DNA of 64,000 nt from CAYFUG01 sp964346295. Its GTDB lineage: Bacteria; Patescibacteriota; Minisyncoccia; Moranbacterales; DUUL01. The position numbers and the translations under genes were made by a program. The notes beneath the pieces are model-generated. The model worked only from the letters and a program-made list of their open reading frames with translations, had not been told where the DNA came from and searched no databases. Shown here piece by piece: positions 9,533 through 17,437 of the stretch. The stretch's first letter is position 1; the number at the start of each line of letters is the position of its first letter. Location: contig CAYFUG010000003.1 in assembly GCA_964346295.1 (NCBI GenBank), forward strand, positions 8,060-72,059, written 5' to 3'.

Positions 9533-9671
9533 TATCTAAAACTTTATGTAGGATTGCTTGCAGTTTTAAAGATACCAACCTAACTAGTTACATTATTACT
9601 AGAAATTGTATTTTTAACAAGTCTCAACCATTTCGCTCACTACTTAACCTAAGAACTAAGATTTAAATGTT

Positions 9672-9959
9672 ATGGCCCATAGAAAAGCTGGTGGCTCTAC
9701 TGACTGGGGAAGAGATTCCCGTCCCAAATATCTAGGCGTTAAAAAATTTGGTGGTCAAAAAGTTAACTCTGGTCAAATACTAATTCGTCAAAGAGGGAGT
9801 CGTTTTCGAGCTGGTAACAACACTAAGCAATCCGCCGATGATACCATAATTTCCTTGAAAGCGGGTATTGTCTCCTTCTTCACTAAAAAAGTGCGGCTCT
9901 ACACAGGAAGATTAACTAAAAAAACCTTTATTGAGGTTAAAGAGGAAGTTAAAAGCTGA
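9672..9959 (+). CDS. rpmA: 50S ribosomal protein L27
   Basis: L27 is a large-subunit ribosomal protein whose N-terminus reaches the peptidyl transferase centre. The 95-residue sequence starts MAHRKAGGST and continues with GRDSRPKYLGVKKFGG and RQRGSRFRAGNN, all diagnostic of L27. There is no cleavable Firmicute-type N-terminal extension. The C-terminal part (VRLYTGRLTKKTFIEV) is diverged from the textbook form. It stands alone, without rplU beside it, and is followed by an intrinsic terminator 60 bp downstream. Confidence 0.97.
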   Translation: MAHRKAGGSTDWGRDSRPKYLGVKKFGGQKVNSGQILIRQRGSRFRAGNNTKQSADDTIISLKAGIVSFFTKKVRLYTGRLTKKTFIEVKEEVKS

Positions 9960-10017
9960 CTTGCTCTCCATCTTAACATTTCCCAGATTGCCAAAATGAA
10001 AGCAGTGCGACCAAAAA

Positions 10018-10042
10018 AATGAGGCCTCGAGCCTCTTTTTTC
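10018..10042 (+). terminator. Intrinsic terminator after rpmA
   Basis: The stem GAGGC/GCCTC with a five-base loop is followed by a run of six T. An A-rich stretch precedes it, so it could act weakly on the other strand too. Confidence 0.8.
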
Positions 10043-10314
10043 GTCTCTTAAAAATGAAACTATCGAAACAAACCATTGAAAATGAAATTCCTTAAATTCA
10101 ACAAATATCCCTCCCCCTAAAACCTTGAGACTTTCTGGGAGCCATTGCTCTTCAGCGAAAATTTCATAATATTAGAGTGAGAACTTGGAAAATTAAGAGG
10201 GCTATAACCTAATCTACTATGAATGAATTTGAGGGGGTTCGCCTGTCTACCATCAAACAGGCAGCCTAAATTTAGGATTTACAGTAGAAAAATTCAGCTT
10301 TAAATAGTTTCCTT
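10043..10314. other. Gene-free spacer with one palindrome
   Basis: Together with the end of rpmA this makes about 355 bp without a gene. Apart from the rpmA terminator, the only structure seen is the hairpin GCCTGT-N10-ACAGGC at 10241-10262. It resembles the palindrome inserted in some family H repeats. Confidence 0.5.
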
Positions 10315-11439
10315 TCAAGACCGAACATTGGAAACGGGCTCTTTACTAGAAGAATCTTGCCCCATCAATGCCTGCTGCTGACTTCCCTTCCAAGCTAAAT
10401 TCATTCTCTTGGCTCCACTTATTCTTTTTAGCCACCACAACCAGAAATCTAATTCCCAAGTCACAAAAAAACCCTTCAAAAAAATTAAATAACTAGCTCC
10501 TATCAGAAAAAAAGCTCCCACAAAAAGAGTAGGGTACAGCTCCCAGGAACTAAAAAAATCTTCCATTAACAAGCCAGAACTTTGGCTAAACCAAGTTAAA
10601 GAAAGTTGAGCAAAAAGATTTTCTAGAAGCCAAAAAAACGGACTCGCAAGCAAGAAAATTACTCCTCCTTGAGTTAAGTAAAAAACTAGCAAAGAAAAAA
10701 CTAATCTGACAGTCTCGGTAAAATTAAAACGGAGTACTAAATAGGCACTTTCTAGAGCCGTAGAAATCCTAAGAAATCCTATCAAAGAAATTTTAATCAG
10801 AGCCAACCTTTTAACTAAAAATGCTCCCAAAAAAATTGGTAAGAAAAACATAACTCCTAGCAAAGTAGTGACTTGCAATCCCACTTCCTTTTCGTAAATC
10901 ATCAGGATGCCACTCGGAAAAGCCGCTATTAGTAATGCCACCGCTATTAGTAATAAAAATAATAAATCCAGTCCGATTATCCTTTTCTGAATAGCCCGAT
11001 CGGTTTCCAAGAGGCTCTTCCAGTAAAAACGCTTCGGTTTATCTTCTGAAAATTGGGTGCTTCCCTTTTCTTCGGTATTAGAGCTCTTGGGAGAATTTAA
11101 ATTTTTCGCCTCTTTTTCCTTCTCGTCATCTTCTTGAGTAAAATTTAGTAAAACGACTAGCTTTTGCCGAATAGGAACAGACAATAGCCAAACAAGCAAC
11201 CCAACAATCCCTAAGATTAAGATGATCTTCCAGCTAAAAGAAATTTCCTGGCTTACTGCTTTTTGATAAACATACAACTGGGCTCCTAGTTCCTCTGCTA
11301 ACCAAAAAAGTGCTAAAAAAACACCCCCTAACCACAGTAGGCGGTTTTTAAATGTTCTAAAAAAGCCCTCCGAGAGGGCTTTTGCATATTCATCCAACCA
11401 AAGAAAGCTATCTCCGGAATTGTTTTTATCACCCTCCAT
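10315..11439 (-). CDS. Multi-pass membrane protein, unknown function
   Basis: This 374-residue protein has about six hydrophobic segments. Two lie near residues 30-85. A charged cytoplasmic loop follows at ~100-145, rich in Glu, Lys and Ser (EKEKEAKN, NTEEKGS). At least four more segments run to residue ~330 (e.g. LLFLLLIAVALLIAAFPSG, TLFVGAFFLIGASYLIFL). No catalytic motif is recognised. It is 36 bp downstream of the small three-segment membrane protein gene on the same strand, so the two may be co-transcribed. Confidence 0.6.
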   Translation of the reverse strand: MEGDKNNSGDSFLWLDEYAKALSEGFFRTFKNRLLWLGGVFLALFWLAEELGAQLYVYQKAVSQEISFSWKIILILGIVGLLVWLLSVPIRQKLVVLLNFTQEDDEKEKEAKNLNSPKSSNTEEKGSTQFSEDKPKRFYWKSLLETDRAIQKRIIGLDLLFLLLIAVALLIAAFPSGILMIYEKEVGLQVTTLLGVMFFLPIFLGAFLVKRLALIKISLIGFLRISTALESAYLVLRFNFTETVRLVFSLLVFYLTQGGVIFLLASPFFWLLENLFAQLSLTWFSQSSGLLMEDFFSSWELYPTLFVGAFFLIGASYLIFLKGFFVTWELDFWLWWLKRISGAKRMNLAWKGSQQQALMGQDSSSKEPVSNVRS

Positions 11440-11475
11440 ACAATACTAAGATTAAGCCAAAAATTGCGAAATAAA

Positions 11476-11769
11476 CTAAACTATCAATAAAAATCCACCA
11501 CCAAATAAAACTACCCACCACCAAACTGAGCCTTCTAGTCTATCTAAAAGCCAAAAATAGAGCCAAGAAACTAGAAAAAAAATCAAAGTCAGAATAATAA
11601 TTGCCATAAAAGGAGACTCAAAATCTTGAGCTGGAGAAGATTCCGACTGCAAAGACACTAAACCTAAAAAAAGGACAGGGAAGGCATAAATGAAGGCACA
11701 ATAACGAGGCCCAAGAGAGTCCCTAGCCTTTAATAAAAAAATAAGCAGGGCTAGCTTTAAGAAAATCAT
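11476..11769 (-). CDS. Small membrane protein, three predicted segments
   Basis: This 97-residue, very hydrophobic protein has segments near residues 2-15, 25-40 and 50-95 (e.g. MAIIILTLIFFLVSWLYFWLL and WWWVVLFGGGFLLIV). No family is recognised. It lies 15 bp downstream of the lipoprotein gene and upstream of the larger membrane protein, all on the minus strand. Confidence 0.55.
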   Translation of the reverse strand: MIFLKLALLIFLLKARDSLGPRYCAFIYAFPVLFLGLVSLQSESSPAQDFESPFMAIIILTLIFFLVSWLYFWLLDRLEGSVWWWVVLFGGGFLLIV

Positions 11770-11784
11770 GCTTTTGATTTAAAG

Positions 11785-12399
11785 TTACTCTAAAATTCTA
11801 AAACTATCAGTCAATTTTTCAAAAACTTTTGCCTCTTCAGTGTCTGGTTTTGTCCAACCGCCAATCAAAAAAACTAAATCATTTTTCTCAAAAATAATTT
11901 CTTTCCACTCCGACATAATTATTATCTTTGCTTCATTTCCAAGAAACTGACTGTCTTCAATTTCTAAATAACTAAACTCCTTCTCTTTATCCATCACAAA
12001 ATCAATCCCAGCTTGTTCTATAACACTTATCCTTATTGTAGAATCTTGACACCTATCGGGGTGAATGCACATTGAGATTGTCATTCCAGGTTTTTCTGCA
12101 TACCAAGTCCCTCCTAAATATGGATAATCCTCATTCTCACTGAACCTCCAATCACTTTTAGGATATTTAAACTCAAATTTATATTCTTCATTGCGATAGG
12201 TCTGCCAATCAAAATAGGCGTCTTCTGGTTCATTAAAATCAACATCTTGGCTGGTTTCAGGAAGATTTTGATTAGTCATAACAGGCGCTTTCAGCTCTTT
12301 CAATTGATCATTATCTTTATTTTTACTTGATGATTGACCAGAGCAACCAATTAAAATTAAGCTGACTCCAATCAAGAAAAATGAAGTGTTTTTTTTCAT
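11785..12399 (-). CDS. Lipoprotein, PsbP-like fold candidate
   Basis: The protein begins MKKNTSFFLIGVSLILIGC with a clear lipobox (LIGC), so it is probably lipid-anchored at Cys 19. I chose this ATG over an upstream in-frame one because AAGG is well spaced in front of it and the signal peptide starts there. The mature part has a Ser/Asn linker and then a domain starting YRNEEYKFEFKYPKSDWRF, a pattern typical of PsbP/MOG1-like lipoproteins of unknown function in Gram-positive and CPR bacteria. It starts 27 bp after the stop of the kinase-like gene and is probably in one transcript with it. Confidence 0.65.
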   Translation of the reverse strand: MKKNTSFFLIGVSLILIGCSGQSSSKNKDNDQLKELKAPVMTNQNLPETSQDVDFNEPEDAYFDWQTYRNEEYKFEFKYPKSDWRFSENEDYPYLGGTWYAEKPGMTISMCIHPDRCQDSTIRISVIEQAGIDFVMDKEKEFSYLEIEDSQFLGNEAKIIIMSEWKEIIFEKNDLVFLIGGWTKPDTEEAKVFEKLTDSFRILE

Positions 12400-12425
12400 A
12401 AAATTAACCTTATAAATTATTCGCA

Positions 12426-13061
12426 CTATTTAGATTCTTCGTGTTTAGGAACATCAAACTCCGGAATGTCCCCCACCACCTCATGCTCTTCCTTAACCTC
12501 GGGGAACTTTCGACTCACCCCCAAACGGTTCATAAACCGATCCGTTTCACTCAAAAGATAATTGAGGTCCTGATCGTTATTGATAGTAAAATCCGCCTTT
12601 TTCCCAATAGCCGGAATATGTTTTTCCGTCTCTTGGTTATCCAGAGCTTGAAATTTTTCAAAAGTAATCTGATCATCGCTTTTCTCTGCCCGACCGGCCA
12701 CTCGCTCCCAACGAATCTTCTGGTCAATCGTGACATACAGCACTTTTGCGTCCGGATAACTTTTTACAAAATCATAATCAGTCGGCATTCTTAGACCATT
12801 AATCACCACCAAGCCAGAAGTCTCATCCACCCGCTTACGCATTGCTCGAGCTAAAATATCATCTCCAAACCGTGCTCTAAAAACCAAGTACAGCCAGCTT
12901 TGGTCGGCCTTGGAAAGCTTATCAAAATAAATTGAAAGAGTCTCTTTAATCGGATCTGCGAAACGCACTAACTTGGCACCGTAATCCTCCCGGAGATACT
13001 CGGCTACAGTGTCCTTGCCGGCCCCGGTTTCTCCTACCAAACCAATAATAGTTTTACTCAT
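12426..13061 (-). CDS. P-loop nucleotide kinase-like protein
   Basis: This 211-residue P-loop protein has Walker A GLVGETGAGKDTVAEYL at residues 7-23 and the segment VVINGLRMPTDYDFV as the likely Walker B/lid region. RAEKSDDQ and ADFTINND resemble dephospho-CoA kinase and dNMP-kinase-like proteins, where a C-terminal F-x-I-x-N-D motif is common. It probably phosphorylates a nucleotide or coenzyme precursor, but the substrate cannot be read from the sequence. The C-terminal ~30 residues are acidic and low in complexity. Confidence 0.7.
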   Translation of the reverse strand: MSKTIIGLVGETGAGKDTVAEYLREDYGAKLVRFADPIKETLSIYFDKLSKADQSWLYLVFRARFGDDILARAMRKRVDETSGLVVINGLRMPTDYDFVKSYPDAKVLYVTIDQKIRWERVAGRAEKSDDQITFEKFQALDNQETEKHIPAIGKKADFTINNDQDLNYLLSETDRFMNRLGVSRKFPEVKEEHEVVGDIPEFDVPKHEESK

Positions 13062-13244
13062 GAATACTAGTTAGGGTATTACTTTAAGAGTTTACCCGAC
13101 TCAAAAAAATCTGACAAGGGTATCCTGGGTTCTGGGTTACTAGTACTCTGGGTTTTAATCCCTCAATTTAATTTTCCCAACTCAAGAGCTAGAAAAGCGC
13201 TAGAATCGAAATATAAGCTAAAATGAAGTTCTTGGTCATCTTAT

Positions 13245-13418
13245 AACTTTCTCATTTTAGGAAATTTTTACCTGCCTACCGGCAGGCAGGGGCGCGACTG
13301 AGCATTGAGCGAGGTGTACTGAAGGGTACGGTGAGCGAGAAGCGGAAGGAGTAACGCCAAAATCTTGCCCCGCATTGGATGAAATCCTGGTGCGGGGTTC
13401 AAAATGAGGAAGTTATAA
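13245..13418 (+). repeat. Family H hairpin repeat, copy 3, arms matching the ligA end
   Basis: The core hairpin is GTGTACTGAAGGGTACGGT. A CCTGCC...GGCAGG palindrome is inserted on the left, and a second hairpin (GCCCCGCA...TGCGGGGT) sits before the right arm. The terminal arms (about 13241-13258 and 13401-13418) pair over 17 of 18 bases, and the right arm is the last coding bases of ligA. Confidence 0.85.
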
Positions 13419-15591
13419 TCTCCTCAAATTCCCTTTCGCTAATAACCCTCACCCCCAATCCCTGGGCTTTCTCAACCTTACTCCCCGGATTAGATCCTGC
13501 CAGAACAAAACTAGTATTTTTACTCACCGAAGAAGTGGGGTTTCCTCCGGCTTTTCGAATCAAATCCTTAGCTTCTTCTCGAGAATAATTCTCCAAAGTT
13601 CCGGTCACTACAATTTTCTGCCCCTCTAAAACTCGACTTTCCATTTCTGCACTGGTCTCCTCCCACTCTAATCGTACTCCCGCCTGCTCCATCCGTTCCA
13701 AGGCCTGCTGATTCTCCTCCTTTCCGAACCACTTCAGAAAACTCGCGGCCATCCGCTCTCCCACTCCGTTAATCTCCAATAATTCCTCCAAACTCAACTT
13801 GCCTACGAATTGGATTAACTCCCCGGGAGTCCTCACTTGGGACTGCTTTTCTGGACTGCTCAACAGTTCTCGCAGTAGTAAAATTGCGCTTTCTTGCCCC
13901 ACATAACGAATCCCCAGCGCAAATAAAAACTTTTCGGGAGCCACCTGCTTGCTCTCCTCAATTGCGGTTTCTAGATTCTCGGCTGATTTTTCCCCAAATC
14001 GTTCCAGCGGTTCTAAGTCACCTTTTCTGAGATAAAAAATATCCGCCATCCGAGTTACCAAACCTTCGTTAATCAGCTGCTCCACTATCTTCTCTCCCAG
14101 CCCTTCAATGTCAAAACCTTTTCTGGAGACAAAGTGGGTGATTTTTTCTTTTTCAATCGCGAAACAACTAGTATTTTTGCAGTAGTGCGCAGCACTCTGA
14201 GCCTGTTTTTTATCTAACACCTCCTCTTTTTCTACCGGTCCCCCACAAATCGGACAACTCTCCGGCATTTCAAATTCCTTTTCTTCTCCTGAGCGTAAAT
14301 CCTCAACTACCTTGAGTACCTCCGGAATCACATCCCCGGCTTTTTGAATCATCACCGTATCGCCAATCCGAATATCCTTCTTTTTAATTTCCTCCTCATT
14401 GTGCAGGGTAGCCCGAGAGACTGTCGACCCCGCCACTCGCACTGGCTCCAGAATTGCCACTGGCGTTAGTGCCCCCGTTCGTCCCACTTGGACCCGAATA
14501 TCTTTCACCACCGTAGTCGCCTTCTCGGCCGGGAACTTCCAAGCCACTGCAAAGCGGGGCGATTTTCCGGTATAACCTAACTGCTCCTGCCAATCGAGAC
14601 GATTTACTTTAATCACTAAACCATCAATCCCGTACTCCTTAGTCTCTTCTCGATCCTTCCATTTTTGATAAATATCCTGAATTTCCGAAAGATTTTGGCA
14701 GAGTTGATACTGCTGATTCACTTTAAAACCCAACTCTTCCAAAAACTGCAACTTCTCCCATTGAGTTTGAGGCGCTTTAGCTTTGTCATCCCGAATTTGG
14801 GCGAGGGATCTTAGCTGATCCGAGTGAGGTTCTTTCTGAGCGGAAATAGCTACGCCACCAGCCTCTAACTCATCAATCTCATAAATAAAAGAGTCCAAAT
14901 TACGAGCCGCTGCAACTTTAGGGTCCAGCTGCCGAATGGAACCAGCAGCCGCATTCCGAGAATTAGCGAAAGGAGCCTCTCCTCCCTTTTGACGCTTTTG
15001 GTTGATTCTTTTTAACTCGCTCTCTCCCAACCAACATTCTCCCACTGCTGTCATCGTTAACGGCTTAGATAACTTTAACGGCACGCTTTGAATCGTCTTG
15101 ATGTTTTCTGTCACCTCTTCTCCTACCGTTCCGTCTCCTCGCGTCGCTCCTCGCACTAACAGACCCTCCTCGTAATCTAAAATGATCTTGAGGCCATCAA
15201 TTTTCAGCTCCACCACATATTCCAACCCTTTCTGCGCCTCCTCCTCGCTTAATCCCAAGATTTTAATCACTCGTTTTTCCCACTCCTCCAACTCCTCCCA
15301 AGAAAAAACATCGCTCAAGGACCACTGACGCTTCTTATGACGCACCTTTCTGAACTTATCCAAGGGCTTTCCCCCAATTCGCTGGGTTGGAGAATCAACC
15401 GTCTGAAGCTCTGGATAGCGCTCCTCTAAGTTTTTTAGCTCTTCCATTAGCGGCTCGTAGTCTTGATCAGTCACCTCTGGATCATCCAAAACATGATACC
15501 GATACCGCAAATCATCAATCACTTTGCGCAATTTTTCTACCCGCTCTTGAACCTCTTTAGGAATTTGAAAATCACCGTTTTTGTTTGACAT
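13399..15591 (-). CDS. ligA: NAD-dependent DNA ligase LigA
   Basis: LigA seals nicks using NAD+ during replication and repair. The 730-residue protein has all domains: Ia; adenylation domain with the nucleophilic Lys in ELKIDG near residue 130; OB fold; Cys4 zinc finger (CPICGG ... YCKNTSC); HhH repeats; and a C-terminal BRCT (GQKIVVTGTLENYS ... VKVEKAQ-type end). An extra ~30 residues (around residue 245, EAGGVAISAQKEP) sit in the adenylation domain compared with E. coli. The last codons (T-S-S-F-stop) lie within the right arm of family H copy 3. It is divergent from the toxin-antitoxin genes. Confidence 0.98.
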   Translation of the reverse strand: MSNKNGDFQIPKEVQERVEKLRKVIDDLRYRYHVLDDPEVTDQDYEPLMEELKNLEERYPELQTVDSPTQRIGGKPLDKFRKVRHKKRQWSLSDVFSWEELEEWEKRVIKILGLSEEEAQKGLEYVVELKIDGLKIILDYEEGLLVRGATRGDGTVGEEVTENIKTIQSVPLKLSKPLTMTAVGECWLGESELKRINQKRQKGGEAPFANSRNAAAGSIRQLDPKVAAARNLDSFIYEIDELEAGGVAISAQKEPHSDQLRSLAQIRDDKAKAPQTQWEKLQFLEELGFKVNQQYQLCQNLSEIQDIYQKWKDREETKEYGIDGLVIKVNRLDWQEQLGYTGKSPRFAVAWKFPAEKATTVVKDIRVQVGRTGALTPVAILEPVRVAGSTVSRATLHNEEEIKKKDIRIGDTVMIQKAGDVIPEVLKVVEDLRSGEEKEFEMPESCPICGGPVEKEEVLDKKQAQSAAHYCKNTSCFAIEKEKITHFVSRKGFDIEGLGEKIVEQLINEGLVTRMADIFYLRKGDLEPLERFGEKSAENLETAIEESKQVAPEKFLFALGIRYVGQESAILLLRELLSSPEKQSQVRTPGELIQFVGKLSLEELLEINGVGERMAASFLKWFGKEENQQALERMEQAGVRLEWEETSAEMESRVLEGQKIVVTGTLENYSREEAKDLIRKAGGNPTSSVSKNTSFVLAGSNPGSKVEKAQGLGVRVISEREFEEIITSSF

Positions 15592-15654
15592 TAAAGTGAA
15601 TTTTAGTTAAAATTTTTACAAAATAAGGATCGATAATAATTTTGAAAAATAAAC

Positions 15655-15861
15655 ATGAAAACCTCCATCGTTTCTTCTAAATTTCAAATTGCCATCCCCA
15701 AGCAAATTCGAGAATCAGTAAACCTAATTCCCGGCACTCGAGTAGAAATCATCCCCTGGAAGGGCCGAATTGAAATCATCCCCTTGCAATCAATTCAAAA
15801 TTTACAAGGATTTCTAGAGGGAATTGATACTAAAATTAAAAGAGAAGATCGAGAATTATGA
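15655..15861 (+). CDS. AbrB/MazE-type antitoxin
   Basis: This 68-residue SpoVT/AbrB swapped-hairpin DNA-binding protein shows the hallmark SKFQIAIPKQIRESVNLIPG and VEIIPWKGRIEIIPL. The acidic/basic C-terminal tail would bind the toxin. It overlaps the next gene by ATGA, the usual coupling in VapBC-type pairs, and is expected to repress its own promoter in the ligA intergenic region. Confidence 0.85.
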   Translation: MKTSIVSSKFQIAIPKQIRESVNLIPGTRVEIIPWKGRIEIIPLQSIQNLQGFLEGIDTKIKREDREL

Positions 15862-16256
15862 AAAACCAAAGAAATAATTGTTTTAATTTGGTGGATTCGT
15901 CTGGCTATCTAGAATACTTTGCCAACACCAAAAATGCCGCTCATTTTAAGAAGCCCATCGAGGATACTAGCCACCTTATTGTCCCCACGGTGATTCTCTT
16001 TGAGGTTTTCAAAAAAGTTTTAAAGGAAAGAGACGAAACATCTGCCCTGATTGTAGCCGCCCATCTCCAGCAAGGCAAGGTGATCGAATTAAGCTCTGAG
16101 ATTTCCCTAGAAGCCGCTCATCTAAGCCTGAAATTTAACCTTCCTATGGCAGACAGTCTTATCTACGCCACTACTCAAAAACACCAAGCCACTCTCTGGA
16201 CTCAAGACAGCGATTTCAAGGGCCTCCCGGGAGTGAGATATTTTCCTAAAAAATAG
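15858..16256 (+). CDS. PIN-domain toxin (VapC-like)
   Basis: This 132-residue PIN ribonuclease candidate has acidic residues in the expected places: Asp in LVDSSGYLEYF, Glu in LFEVFKKV, Asp in LPMADSLIYA and Asp in TQDSDFKGL. Proteins of this family cut tRNA or rRNA. The start overlaps the antitoxin stop. It starts MKNQRNN with a slightly longer N-terminus than usual before the first strand. Confidence 0.85.
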   Translation: MKNQRNNCFNLVDSSGYLEYFANTKNAAHFKKPIEDTSHLIVPTVILFEVFKKVLKERDETSALIVAAHLQQGKVIELSSEISLEAAHLSLKFNLPMADSLIYATTQKHQATLWTQDSDFKGLPGVRYFPKK

Positions 16257-16258
16257 TA

Positions 16259-16600
16259 ATGCAGTTCCAACCTCCTAAAGACAGCCTCCGCTATCACTGG
16301 ACCTTCCATGCCAAAGGAAAACTTTTCCAATATGGTCTTAGCCCTAATTTAATTAAGAGAATTATTCGCCACCCTGACCGCTGCGAAGAAGGGATCGCCA
16401 AAGATACTGTCGCTGTTATGAAACGCAAAGACACCAAAAGCGCCCAAAAAGAAGCCTGGGTGATGTATCAAAAATCCGGCCAAAAGAAGTGTATCATCTC
16501 CGCCTGGATTTACCCCGGCCAAAGCCCTCTGGGAAAAGAAATTTTTATTCCAGATGAAGTGTGGGAGGAGCTAGAAGGGCTCAGAAACAATAAACTTTAA
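16259..16600 (+). CDS. Small conserved protein next to the toxin-antitoxin pair
   Basis: This 113-residue soluble basic protein starts two bases after the PIN toxin stop. The pattern RYHWTFHAKGKLFQYGLS, RIIRHPDRCEEGIAKDT, EAWVMYQ and IISAWIYPG resembles DUF4258/BrnT-like small proteins, with a His near residue 13 and a conserved Trp. It could be a third module of the toxin-antitoxin unit or an independent RelE-fold protein. The name is not certain. Confidence 0.6.
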   Translation: MQFQPPKDSLRYHWTFHAKGKLFQYGLSPNLIKRIIRHPDRCEEGIAKDTVAVMKRKDTKSAQKEAWVMYQKSGQKKCIISAWIYPGQSPLGKEIFIPDEVWEELEGLRNNKL

Positions 16601-16613
16601 CGCTAACTCTGAG

Positions 16614-17283
16614 ATGATAAAACTCCCTATAAAAGCTGCTCTAATTGATTTTGACGGCACTCTTACTACCCAAAGCATGCTGGACTGGCTAGCTGATTTA
16701 GCCGGTCAAAAACACCATAGTGAGCAAGCTGGGCTCCAAAGCATTCAAAAAGGGAAATCTCCTGGCCTAACCCCTCTAATCAAAAGAATCAATCTTCTTC
16801 AAGGTCTATCCGCTGAAAAAATTTACCGATCTTTGGAGGCTACTCCTAACTACTTTTTTACGAAAAGGTGCCTGGGGATTCTTTGATTACCTAAAAACTA
16901 ATCAGATTATTTCTATAGTCCACTCTGGAAATATCCTTCCTCTTTTGAAACTTTATCAAACAAAATTAGGCATTGACTATTTAGTTGGCTCCGATGTGAA
17001 AATCAAAAAAGGAGCACTAGCAGGTATCTCAGAGGAGTCCTACAGCGGGAGTGACTTTAAGCTTCAAGATTGCAAAGCCATCCTCCAGCGCCTTAACATC
17101 TCTTCCCAAGAAACTATCGCCCTAGGGGACTCTCCTTCGGACCGCAGCATCTTTGAGTTTGCCCGATTCAGCATTGCAGTCAGTCCTCGCTTTGGCATAG
17201 AAAAGCACGCTGACTATACTATTGAAAATGACTTAAGAGAGGCGCTTGATATCATCAAGAAGCCTTGGAAACTCCAACTCTAA
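16614..17283 (+). pseudogene. HAD-family phosphatase (SerB-like), one-base frameshift
   Basis: Two reading frames together make one HAD phosphatase. The first part has motif I DFDGTLT and cap residues up to LEATPNYF. The second part, read from about 16858, continues with LRKGAWGFFDYLK, motif II IVHSGN, a basic DVKIKKG stretch and motif IV GDSPSDRSIF. The frame changes at a run of six T (16854-16859), and removing one T restores a single ~222-residue protein. It could be a sequencing error, a decayed gene or slippage. Phosphoserine phosphatase-like activity is inferred from the motifs only. Confidence 0.75.
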
Positions 17284-17316
17284 AGTATGCGACTATCCTC
17301 CTCAATAAACCGTCAA

Positions 17317-17437
17317 GGGTTTTCTCGCTTTAGGAAAACTCTAGGCGCAAGCGAGACTTAGCGCGAGACGTACTGAAGGTTACGGTGAGCGCTAAACGAA
17401 GCTTGCAACAACGAGATTTTCAAAGTAAGGAAGACCC
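17317..17437 (+). repeat. Family H hairpin repeat, copy 4
   Basis: The mid-stem is GCAAG/CTTGC, the upper stem TTAGCGC/GCGCTAA and the core GACGTACTGAAGGTTACGG. The right arm carries the final codons and stop of the O-antigen ligase gene at 17420. It also follows the HAD gene on the plus strand. Confidence 0.85.
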
